DNA of 6,668 nt, from positions 1-6,668 of the forward strand of contig JAFAEZ010000042.1 in NCBI GenBank assembly GCA_023423775.1, read 5' to 3'. Below, piece by piece: positions 1-5,174 of this stretch. How positions within the stretch are numbered: position 1 is the stretch's first letter; every line of letters starts with the position of its first letter. This stretch comes from Pseudomonadota bacterium. Its GTDB lineage: Bacteria > Pseudomonadota > Alphaproteobacteria > Sphingomonadales > Sphingomonadaceae. Position numbers and translations under genes: made by a program. Under the pieces are notes generated by a model, which worked only from the letters and a program-made list of their open reading frames with translations, searched no databases and was not told where the DNA came from.

Positions 1-559
1 CAAGATCTACACCCGGACCGGCGACGCCGGCACGACCGGCCTTGCCGACGGCTCGCGCCTGTCCAAGGCCGCGCCGCTGATGGCCGCAATCGGCGATGTC
101 GACGAGGCCAACAGCGCGATCGGCGTCGCCTTGCTCCACGTCGTGGCCGAGCATCGGGCGATGCTGTCGACAATCCAGAACGAATTGTTCGATCTCGGCG
201 CCGACCTCGCCACGCCGGGCGAGGATTTCACGCCGAGCGACATGGTCCTGCGCATCACTGTCGATCAGGTCGAGCGGCTCGAGCGCGAGATTGACGCCAT
301 GAATGCCGAACTGGAGCCGCTGCGCAGCTTCATCCTGCCCGGCGGCGAAGGCGGCGCGGCCTATCTCCATCTCGCCCGCGCCGCCGTCCGCCGCGCCGAG
401 CGGGCCGTCGTCGCCGCATCATCCTTAGCAGCGCTCAACCCGCAGGCGCTCGCTTATATCAACCGGCTGTCCGATCACCTGTTCGTGCTCGCCCGTGTCG
501 TCGCCAACCGCGCCGGCGGCGATATATTGTGGCGGCCGGGAGCGACTCGGAACGGCTGA
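1..559 (+). CDS. Cob(I)alamin / cob(I)yrinic acid a,c-diamide adenosyltransferase, PduO type (5' truncated)
   Basis: This enzyme transfers the 5'-deoxyadenosyl group of ATP to cob(I)alamin, giving the coenzyme form of vitamin B12 used by enzymes such as methylmalonyl-CoA mutase; it acts in the cytoplasm. The reading frame is open from base 2, so the real start lies just left of the window and only a few residues are missing. The first visible residues are KIYTRTGDAGTTGL, the ATP-binding signature of the PduO/MMAB family. These are followed by GDVDEANS, FDLGADLA, FILPGG, an RRAER helix (the arginine/glutamate cluster of human MMAB) and NRLSDHLFVLAR near the C-terminus. The visible part is about 185 residues, close to a full single-domain family member. 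An internal ATG at 80 is not the start, because conserved sequence lies upstream of it. egtB follows after 42 bases on the same strand, so co-transcription is plausible. The family call is very secure; no pdu operon is visible. Confidence 0.95.
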   Translation, partial: KIYTRTGDAGTTGLADGSRLSKAAPLMAAIGDVDEANSAIGVALLHVVAEHRAMLSTIQNELFDLGADLATPGEDFTPSDMVLRITVDQVERLEREIDAMNAELEPLRSFILPGGEGGAAYLHLARAAVRRAERAVVAASSLAALNPQALAYINRLSDHLFVLARVVANRAGGDILWRPGATRNG

Positions 560-601
560 GCGCGGCCGGCCGTTTCCCTACCGGCGAAGCGGGAGGGAGC
601 G

Positions 602-1849
602 ATGGCGACACAAGCAAGTCCGAAGCCGAAGGGACCGATCGACCGCTACCAGGCTGTGCGCGCGCTGAGCGAGGCGATCGCAGCGCCGCTATCCGACGCC
701 GACGCCACCATCCAGCCGATGCCCGACGCCTCACCGGCAAAGTGGCACCTTGCCCATACCACGTGGTTCTTCGAGACCTTCGTGCTGCGCGACCATGTGG
801 CAGGCTATCGCCTGCACGACGAACGCTGGTCGTTCCTGTTCAATTCTTATTACGAGGGCGAGGGTGCGCGCCATCAGCGGCCGCGGCGCGGCATGCTCAG
901 CCGTCCCTCGCTGGAGGAGGTCCTGGCCTATCGACGTGCGGTGGATGCCGCCTTGGGCGAGGCCTTGCCGTCATTGCCGGCGTCGGCCGCGGCCCTCGTC
1001 GAGCTCGGCCTCCAGCACGAGCAGCAGCATCAGGAACTGATGCTGATGGACCTTACCGCCACCTTCGCCGAGAATCCGCTCGCGCCAGCCCTGTGGGAGC
1101 GCGCTTCCGGAGGTCCCGCAGCCGCCCCGACCGGGATGGGCTGGGTCGAGGGGCCTAGCGGCATCGCCCAGATCGGCCATGACGGCGGGAGTTTTGCCTT
1201 CGACTGTGAAGGGCCGCGCCATCAGGCGCTGTTGCAGCCGCACGCGCTCGCCGCACGGCTGGTCACCAATGGCGAGTGGCTGCGCTTCATGGACGACGGC
1301 GGCTACGCCGATCCCCGGTTGTGGCTGTCCGACGGCTGGGCCTGGGTTCGGGAGCAGGCGATCGAGGCGCCGCTTTACTGGCGTCGCGGCGCCGAGGGCT
1401 GGCAGCGCTTCGCCCTCGACGGCCTCCATGACGTCAGCCTCGCCGAGCCTGTTTGTCATATCTCTTATTATGAGGCCGACGCCTTCGCCCGCTGGGCCGG
1501 CGCGCGGCTGCCGACCGAAACGGAATGGGAGGTCGCGGCGGCAGCGCGCGACCCGTGCGAGGGCAACCAGCTCGACCATGCCGGCCCGGTCCGGCCGCGA
1601 GCGGGAGGCGAGGGCCTGTTCGGCGATGTCTGGCAATGGACGATGAGCGCTTTTCTGCCCCATCCCGGTTTCGCCCCCGCAGCCGGCACGGTCGGCGAGT
1701 ATAATGGCAAGTTCATGTCCGGGCAGATGGTGCTGAAGGGCGCGAGTTGCGCCACGCCGCGCGGCCACAGTCGGGCCAGCTACCGCAATTTCTTCTATCC
1801 GCACCAGCGCTGGATGTTCTCCGGGCTGCGCCTGGCGAAGGATATCTGA
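602..1849 (+). CDS. egtB: Ergothioneine biosynthesis protein EgtB (iron-dependent sulfoxide synthase)
   Basis: EgtB is a non-heme iron enzyme that uses O2 to join a thiol (cysteine or gamma-glutamylcysteine) to the imidazole of hercynine, giving a sulfoxide intermediate of ergothioneine. The 415-residue protein has the family's normal length and two domains. The N-terminal DinB-like helical domain carries HLAHTTWFFE (iron-ligand candidate His52) and HEQQHQE (His139 and His143), which together form the expected three-histidine site. The C-terminal formylglycine-enzyme-like domain, from about residue 190, contains GDVWQWT (341-347) and ends with SYRNFF..., RWMFSGLRL. The motif NSYYEGEG (Tyr83-Tyr84) followed by an RHxRPxRGxLSRPS segment is typical of the proteobacterial/cyanobacterial branch rather than the mycobacterial one. 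The start at 602 has a strong purine-rich ribosome site (591-597, GGGAGGG). The stop shares one base with the egtD start, indicating translational coupling. A related family, OvoA, makes ovothiol, but the paired egtD argues for ergothioneine. Confidence 0.95.
   Translation: MATQASPKPKGPIDRYQAVRALSEAIAAPLSDADATIQPMPDASPAKWHLAHTTWFFETFVLRDHVAGYRLHDERWSFLFNSYYEGEGARHQRPRRGMLSRPSLEEVLAYRRAVDAALGEALPSLPASAAALVELGLQHEQQHQELMLMDLTATFAENPLAPALWERASGGPAAAPTGMGWVEGPSGIAQIGHDGGSFAFDCEGPRHQALLQPHALAARLVTNGEWLRFMDDGGYADPRLWLSDGWAWVREQAIEAPLYWRRGAEGWQRFALDGLHDVSLAEPVCHISYYEADAFARWAGARLPTETEWEVAAAARDPCEGNQLDHAGPVRPRAGGEGLFGDVWQWTMSAFLPHPGFAPAAGTVGEYNGKFMSGQMVLKGASCATPRGHSRASYRNFFYPHQRWMFSGLRLAKDI
1837..1842 (+). 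promoter_or_regulatory. Shine-Dalgarno site deciding the egtD start
   Basis: GAAGGA lies inside the end of egtB, six bases before the ATG at 1849. It supports starting egtD at 1849 (or at the adjacent second ATG at 1852) instead of the longer upstream reading, and supports reinitiation by ribosomes finishing egtB. Confidence 0.6.
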
Positions 1850-2802
1850 TGATGGCCTCCACTGCCGATCCGGCCTTCCGCGCGGACGTGCTGGCGGGTC
1901 TGGCCGCTCCCCATCGCGCCGTGCCCGCCCGCTGGCTTTACGATCGCCGCGGATCGGAGCTGTTCGAGGAGATTACCGACCTCCCCGAATATTATCCCAC
2001 CCGCACCGAGCGAACCCTGCTCGAGCGCTATAGCGGCGAAGTCGCGGAGATTGCGGGCCAAGGCGACGCCGTGGTCGAGTTCGGCTCCGGCTCCTCGGCC
2101 AAGACGCCCATCCTGCTGCGCGCGGTCGAACCCGCCGCTTATGTGCCGATCGACATATCGGGCGATTTCCTGCGGGAGTCCGCCGAGGCGCTAAGCTACC
2201 GCTTCCCGGATCTGCCGATCTTTCCGGTCGAGGGTGACTTCACGAAGCCCATCGCCCTTCCGCCGGAAGTAGCCGGGATGACCAAGCTCGGCTTCTTTCC
2301 CGGCTCGACCATCGGCAATCTCGTGGCGCGGACGGCGGTCGATCTGCTGCGGGCGATGAAGGACACGCTCGGCGTCGGCGCCTATCTGCTGATCGGGATG
2401 GACCGGCTGAAGGACGAAGACGTGCTTGTTCGCGCGTACGACGATGCCGCGGGAGTGACCGCCGCCTTCAACCTCAACCTGCTCCACCGCATCAATGCCG
2501 AGTTGGACGGCACCATACCGATCGAGGCCTTCCGCCACCGCGCCATCTGGAACGACCGGATGAGCCGGATCGAGATGCACCTGGAGGCCTTGCGCGACGT
2601 CGCTTTCACCGTCGCCGGCCAGCCCTTCACGATGAAAGCGGGCGAGACCATCCACACCGAGAACAGCCATAAATACGGCCTGCGCGATTCCCGCCTGCTG
2701 CTGCGCGCCGCGGGCTGGGGCGTCTGCAAGGAATGGACGGATGCGGAGGATCAGTTCGCCCTGATCCTCGCGGAAGCGGAGGCGCCGAGGGCCGCGCCTT
2801 GA
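1849..2802 (+). CDS. egtD: L-histidine N(alpha)-methyltransferase EgtD
   Basis: EgtD uses three S-adenosylmethionine molecules to convert L-histidine to hercynine (trimethylhistidine betaine), the first step of ergothioneine biosynthesis. From the ATG at 1849 the protein has 317 residues, normal for the family. The open frame extends upstream to 1747, but that part lies inside egtB and has no family motif. Visible landmarks are YDRRGSELFEEIT (Tyr31) and LPEYYPTRTE (Tyr48), the SAM-binding VVEFGSGSSAKT (75-86), YVPIDIS, FFPGSTIGN ending in Asn157, AYDDAAG (Tyr197), and IHTENSHKY with Glu271 and Ser273. These match the histidine-binding residues described for the mycobacterial enzyme (Tyr39, Tyr56, Asn166, Tyr206, Glu282, Ser284) at near-constant offset, so the active site looks complete. 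It overlaps the egtB stop as TGATG. Fully confident in the function. Confidence 0.96.
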   Translation: MMASTADPAFRADVLAGLAAPHRAVPARWLYDRRGSELFEEITDLPEYYPTRTERTLLERYSGEVAEIAGQGDAVVEFGSGSSAKTPILLRAVEPAAYVPIDISGDFLRESAEALSYRFPDLPIFPVEGDFTKPIALPPEVAGMTKLGFFPGSTIGNLVARTAVDLLRAMKDTLGVGAYLLIGMDRLKDEDVLVRAYDDAAGVTAAFNLNLLHRINAELDGTIPIEAFRHRAIWNDRMSRIEMHLEALRDVAFTVAGQPFTMKAGETIHTENSHKYGLRDSRLLLRAAGWGVCKEWTDAEDQFALILAEAEAPRAAP

Positions 2803-2884
2803 CGTCATCCCGGCGCAGGCCGGGAATCTCAGAACGGACAAGCGCGATGTCGTCCTGAGGCCCGGGACTGCGCACGGGCGACGG
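2803..2884. repeat. REP-like palindromic intergenic element between convergent genes
   Basis: The gap between egtD and the convergent amidohydrolase contains CGTCATCCCGGC at the egtD stop and a perfect 7-bp inverted repeat TCCCGGC / GCCGGGA (2808-2825, four-base loop), followed by ATCTCA. This resembles the dispersed REP-like elements starting CGTCATCCC that are common in sphingomonads and other proteobacteria; its antisense translation gives the familiar PACAGMTS string. A second patch, GTCGTCCTGAGG (2849-2860), looks like the edge of another such element and runs into a weak 5-bp stem (GCCCG / CGGGC, 2860-2879). The hairpins may help end transcription from both sides, but no T-run follows. 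The repeat assignment is from memory of the family and has not been checked against the genome. Confidence 0.5.
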
Positions 2885-4156
2885 TTATTGCCTCACGACC
2901 TCGCCGCCCTTGATCACGATGTCCACATCCTCGAGCTGGCGGATATCGGCGAGCGGATCGCCGTCGACGGCGATGATATCGCCGTAGCGGCCGACCGCGA
3001 TCGCGCCGACGTCTTTCTCGCGGCCCAGCGCCTGCGCGGCGTTGCGGGTCGCCGCCTGGATCGCCTCCATCGGGCTCATTCCATATTCGGTCATCACCCG
3101 GAACTGCTTGCCGATCTCGCCGTGCGGCATCACTCCGGCGTCGGACCCGAACACCATCTTGGCGCCGGCCTTGTGGGCGGCGCGGAAGCCGTCGCGCTGG
3201 ATCTGCGCGATCTCGCGGTCCTTGCGGAGATTGTCCTCAAGCACGCCGTTCTTCTTGCCTTCCGCCTGGGTATATTCGGTGTTGTAGATGTCCATCGACA
3301 GGAAGGTGCCGTGTTCCTTGGCGAGGCGGATGCCCTCGGCGTCGATCAGACTGGCATGCTCGATCGTGTCGATGCTGGCGCGGATCGCCGCCTTGATGCC
3401 GGCCGCACCATGGGCGTGGGCGGCGGTCTTCAGCCCCCACTGGTGCGCCTCGGCGGCGATCGCGCGCAATTCGTCCTCGGAAAGCTGCTGCTGCCCGGGC
3501 TCGGTGTTGCGGGAGAAGACGCCGCCGGTGGCGCAGACCTTGATCACTTCGGCGCCATATTTGCGCTGTTCGCGCACCCGCGTCCGCAACTCCTGGACGC
3601 CGTCGCCGACCGCCTTGCCCTTGGCCGCGAACGACGGCGGCAAATAGGTCTGGTCGCAATGGCCGCCGGTGGCAGACAAGGCATGGGCCGCGGGCACGAT
3701 GCGCGGGCCCTGCATCAGCCCCTCGTCGATCGCCTGCTTGTAGGCGACATCGGCATAATTGTCGGAACCGAGATTGCGCACCGTGGTGAAGCCGGCGTCG
3801 AGCATCGCCTTGGCGTTGCCGACGCCCTGCACGGTCCAGAACTGATCGGTGAACTGGAGGCTGCTATAGCCGCCGTAGCGCGGATTGCTGTCGAGATGGA
3901 CGTGCATGTCGATCAGTCCGGGCAGGATTGTCTTGCCCGGCAGGTCGATGCGCTTCGCTCCTTCCGGGATCATCGGCCGGCCGCCGCCTCGCCCCACGAC
4001 CGAGGCAATACGTCCGTCGGTGATGACGATCACGGGCTCGTCGACGACCCGGCCGCCGAGCACGTCGATCATGCGATCGGCGGTGACGACCACGGTCTCG
4101 GCGGCGGCGGGCGCCGCGACCGAGGCCAGCAGCATGGTGAACAGCATCCTTCGCAT
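2885..4156 (-). CDS. Secreted metal-dependent amidohydrolase (Xaa-Pro dipeptidase / imidazolonepropionase-like family)
   Basis: This 423-residue member of the amidohydrolase superfamily is predicted to hydrolyse an amide bond, probably in a dipeptide or N-acyl amino acid, in the periplasm or outside the cell. Residues 1-19 form a signal peptide (MRRMLFTMLLA..., cleavage after AAA at about 19). The TIM-barrel metal site is complete: HVH (His85, His87) after LPGLID, a lysine in EVIKVCATGG (Lys206, the likely carboxylated bridge), HAH (247-249), IEHA (His267) and GSDAG (Asp339). The C-terminal ATRNAAQALG and GDIIAVDGDPL segments are typical of the subgroup that includes the characterised Xaa-Arg/Lys and Xaa-Pro dipeptidases from Caulobacter and environmental DNA, and the ochratoxin-hydrolysing amidohydrolase ADH3; that placement is from recalled motifs. 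The substrate cannot be read from sequence. The ATG at 4156 has a GAGGGGG ribosome site (4161-4167). It stands alone, divergent from csp and convergent with egtD. Confidence 0.88.
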   Translation of the reverse strand: MRRMLFTMLLASVAAPAAAETVVVTADRMIDVLGGRVVDEPVIVITDGRIASVVGRGGGRPMIPEGAKRIDLPGKTILPGLIDMHVHLDSNPRYGGYSSLQFTDQFWTVQGVGNAKAMLDAGFTTVRNLGSDNYADVAYKQAIDEGLMQGPRIVPAAHALSATGGHCDQTYLPPSFAAKGKAVGDGVQELRTRVREQRKYGAEVIKVCATGGVFSRNTEPGQQQLSEDELRAIAAEAHQWGLKTAAHAHGAAGIKAAIRASIDTIEHASLIDAEGIRLAKEHGTFLSMDIYNTEYTQAEGKKNGVLEDNLRKDREIAQIQRDGFRAAHKAGAKMVFGSDAGVMPHGEIGKQFRVMTEYGMSPMEAIQAATRNAAQALGREKDVGAIAVGRYGDIIAVDGDPLADIRQLEDVDIVIKGGEVVRQ

Positions 4157-4221
4157 GGAACCCCCTCTTTTTTCGCGAGCCTAGCCGCCCTGCGGGCACC
4201 AAGTCGAGCGGCTAGAATCAC

Positions 4222-4244
4222 GGCCGAAAAGGCGGGATTCGGCC
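4222..4244. promoter_or_regulatory. Inverted repeat in the divergent intergenic region (possible operator)
   Basis: GGCCGAA (4222-4228) and TTCGGCC (4238-4244) form perfect 7-bp arms separated by nine bases, a geometry that suits a dimeric regulator. The site lies 66 bases upstream of the amidohydrolase start and about 160 bases upstream of csp. It could control either gene, or merely form a hairpin in the amidohydrolase leader. No regulator gene is adjacent. Confidence 0.3.
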
Positions 4245-4250
4245 ACGCCC

Positions 4251-4294
4251 TTACAATTGTCGGTCAAATGCGCCATAAGGAGCGTGCTACAGTC
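4251..4294 (+). promoter_or_regulatory. Candidate csp promoter region
   Basis: This is the most AT-rich patch between the divergent genes. It offers TTACAA (4251-4256) with CATAAG (4274-4279) at a 17-base spacing, and further down GCTACAGTC (4286-4294), which resembles the alphaproteobacterial -10 element GCTANAWC but lacks a well-spaced -35. Neither pair is a strong match. Either would give a csp leader of roughly 100-125 bases, long enough to include the complementary tract described separately. Confidence 0.25.
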
Positions 4295-4327
4295 GCAAAC
4301 TGATGGTCTCTGGCGCTTTGCGGCTCC

Positions 4328-4397
4328 TCTTTCCTTCGATTCGCCTCTTCTAGCAGGGAAGGGCCGACGGTCGGTCCTCCACCACCAGAAGGAAAGA
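4328..4397 (+). promoter_or_regulatory. csp leader: anti-Shine-Dalgarno tract pairing with the csp ribosome site
   Basis: The pyrimidine tract TCTTTCCTTC (4328-4337) is perfectly complementary over 10 bases to GAAGGAAAGA (4388-4397), which contains the csp Shine-Dalgarno sequence (AGAAGGA, 4387-4393) ahead of the ATG at 4403. Between them lies a short hairpin, GGGCCGA / TCGGTCC (4361-4377, one G-T wobble, three-base loop). A second purine patch, GAAGG (4358-4362), repeats the core of the ribosome site and could compete for the same CCTTC. Cold-shock mRNAs in other bacteria, such as E. coli cspA, are known to carry long leaders that change fold with temperature. Here the pairing is seen directly; its regulatory role is an inference and needs the transcript to start upstream of 4328. 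Confidence 0.45.
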
Positions 4398-4402
4398 CAT
4401 CC

Positions 4403-4609
4403 ATGCCTATCGGCACCGTCAAATTTTTCAACGCGGACAAGGGTTACGGCTTCATCCAGCCGGAAGACGGCGGCAACGACGCCTTCGTACACATCAGCGC
4501 CGTCGAGCGCGCCGGCATGGCGACGCTCGATCGCGACCAGCGCGTCTCGTACGAGCTCGAGGAAGATCGCCGCGGTAAGACCAGCGCGGTCAACCTGCAG
4601 AGCGTCTGA
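4403..4609 (+). CDS. cspA: Cold-shock protein, CspA family
   Basis: This is a single cold-shock domain of 68 residues that binds single-stranded RNA and DNA and acts as an RNA chaperone, helping translation or antitermination in the cold or under other stress. The N-terminus GTVKFFNADKGYGFI holds the RNP1 motif (KGYGFI, 13-18), and DAFVHIS (26-32) holds RNP2, so all the surface aromatic residues expected for nucleic-acid binding are present. Length is normal. The ATG at 4403 is preceded by AGAAGGA (4387-4393). An alternative longer frame through the region has no family match. It is followed by two hairpins and then a small helical protein on the same strand. Whether this paralogue is cold-induced or constitutive cannot be told from the protein; its leader has a feature that suggests post-transcriptional control. 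Confidence 0.96.
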   Translation: MPIGTVKFFNADKGYGFIQPEDGGNDAFVHISAVERAGMATLDRDQRVSYELEEDRRGKTSAVNLQSV

Positions 4610-4619
4610 TCCCGTTCGG

Positions 4620-4637
4620 GCCCTGCCACGGCAGGGC
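4620..4637 (+). terminator. Hairpin directly after csp
   Basis: GCCCTGC (4620-4626) and GCAGGGC (4631-4637) form a perfect 7-bp GC-rich stem around CACG, starting 11 bases after the csp stop. No T-run follows, so it may be a 3'-end stabiliser or a weak terminator and not a classic intrinsic one. Confidence 0.4.
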
Positions 4638-4642
4638 ACAAG

Positions 4643-4673
4643 GAAGGGCGGGCGCCTGAATGTGCCCGCCTTC
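4643..4673 (+). terminator. Second, larger hairpin between csp and the 64-residue gene
   Basis: GCGGGC and its partner GCCCGC extend outward to a 10-bp stem (4643-4653 with 4664-4673), with one bulged G and a 10-base loop. It is followed by TCCCCCC and not by T residues. It lies 12 bases before the ribosome site of the next gene, so it could terminate or attenuate csp transcription, or protect a processed csp mRNA while lowering the amount of downstream message. Confidence 0.45.
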
Positions 4674-4697
4674 TCCCCCCAAACAGGAGATCAGGCC

Positions 4698-4892
4698 ATG
4701 TCCGTACAGCACGAATTCTATCTCGCCCGCGCCGCGGAGGCCCGCGCCGCCGCCGAAGCCGCGACGCTCGACAATGTACGCGATCGCTGCCTGCGCTCGG
4801 AAGCCGCCTGGTCGGGCATGGCCGCACGCGCCGCGCGCACCGAAGGCATGCGCGTTAAGGCCCAGGCCGCCAAGGACGCCGCCAACGCCTAG
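4698..4892 (+). CDS. Small alanine-rich helical protein of unknown function
   Basis: This is a 64-residue protein beginning MSVQHEFYLARAAEARA. I do not recognise a named family, although similar short proteins of the form EFYxxRAxEARAAAEAAxLDNVRxRxLRxEAAW seem familiar from sphingomonads (recollection, not checked). Nearly the whole chain is predicted helix with charged/alanine repeats, one conserved-looking Cys (in RDRCLRSE) and a Trp, and no signal peptide or membrane segment. The start at 4698 is chosen because AGGAGA (4685-4690) sits seven bases upstream and because the longer upstream reading runs through csp in another frame. It lies 88 bases downstream of csp on the same strand, so read-through expression with csp is possible. 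The even codon use and good ribosome site argue that it is a real gene. Confidence 0.75.
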   Translation: MSVQHEFYLARAAEARAAAEAATLDNVRDRCLRSEAAWSGMAARAARTEGMRVKAQAAKDAANA

Positions 4893-4901
4893 CCGCTAGG
4901 C
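4887..4901. terminator. Palindrome containing the stop codons of two convergent genes
   Basis: GCCTAG (4887-4892) and CTAGGC (4896-4901) form a 6-bp stem around CCG; the sequence is symmetric for 7 bases on each side of C4894. The TAG of the + strand gene (4890-4892) and the TAG of the - strand gene (4896-4898 read in reverse) sit in opposite arms. It may work as a short bidirectional hairpin, but there are no T-runs on either side. Confidence 0.35.
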
Positions 4902-5156
4902 CTCGGCGGAGCGGTCCGTCAGGTCCATGAAATTGCGCGCCGCATCCCGGTCCGCCGCATCTTCTAACGTCGCGTCGAGATCGGGCGCCGCGCCCAGCAT
5001 GTGCAGCAGCGCCCACATCGCAAAGCGCCGCCCGCGATCCTGCTCAAGCCCCAGGTCGACCTGCATCCGCTCGATGCCTGCGGCCAGCGCCTCGGACGGC
5101 AAAGCCGCGAGATCGGTCGTACCGAAATAGCGGCGCAACTGGTCGTCGAAATCCAT
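4896..5156 (-). CDS. Conserved-looking 86-residue protein of unknown function
   Basis: The protein starts MDFDDQLRRYFGTTDLA and contains a segment ALAAGIERMQVDLGLEQDRGRRFAMWALLHMLG... and a C-terminal DRDAARNFMDL. It has an acidic, mainly helical composition with no signal peptide, no long membrane segment and no metal-binding cysteines. I cannot assign a function or domain. The ATG at 5156 is supported by a GGAGG ribosome site (5165-5169, read on the - strand) eight bases away. It begins 18 bases after the lpdA stop on the same strand, so it is very likely the distal gene of an lpdA transcript. Its stop lies three bases from that of the convergent 64-residue gene. A role linked to the 2-oxoacid dehydrogenase complex is only suggested by position. 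Confidence 0.78.
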   Translation of the reverse strand: MDFDDQLRRYFGTTDLAALPSEALAAGIERMQVDLGLEQDRGRRFAMWALLHMLGAAPDLDATLEDAADRDAARNFMDLTDRSAEA

Positions 5157-5174
5157 GAGCGCCGCCTCCGTGCG

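Noticed and set aside
563..572. CGGCCGGCCG palindrome between the adenosyltransferase and egtB
   Set aside because: Such short GC palindromes are expected by chance at this base composition, and it sits far from any promoter-like sequence.
971..1804. 277-codon open frame on the - strand inside egtB
   Set aside because: No motif, no ribosome site, and fully inside a well-supported gene.
1747..1848. Longer N-terminus for EgtD
   Set aside because: This stretch lies within egtB, has no family similarity, and the ATG at 1849 has its own ribosome site.
2191..2841. 216-codon open frame on the - strand antisense to egtD, beginning in the REP-like element
   Set aside because: Its N-terminal PACAGMTS is the known spurious translation of the repeat; the rest mirrors egtD.
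2888..4303. 471-codon open frame on the + strand, antisense to the amidohydrolase
   Set aside because: It covers the amidohydrolase almost entirely, has a His/Asp/Ala-rich composition with no motif, and is the usual mirror frame of a high-GC gene.
4268..4303. Eleven-codon upstream reading frame before csp (MRHKERATVAN)
   Set aside because: There is no ribosome site before it, and it probably overlaps the promoter.
4181..4639. 152-codon open frame on the - strand across csp and its leader
   Set aside because: Antisense to a certain csp gene, with no motif or ribosome site.
4257..4697. Long N-terminal extension of the 64-residue protein through the csp gene
   Set aside because: It would translate csp in the wrong frame; the ATG at 4698 has a proper AGGAGA site.
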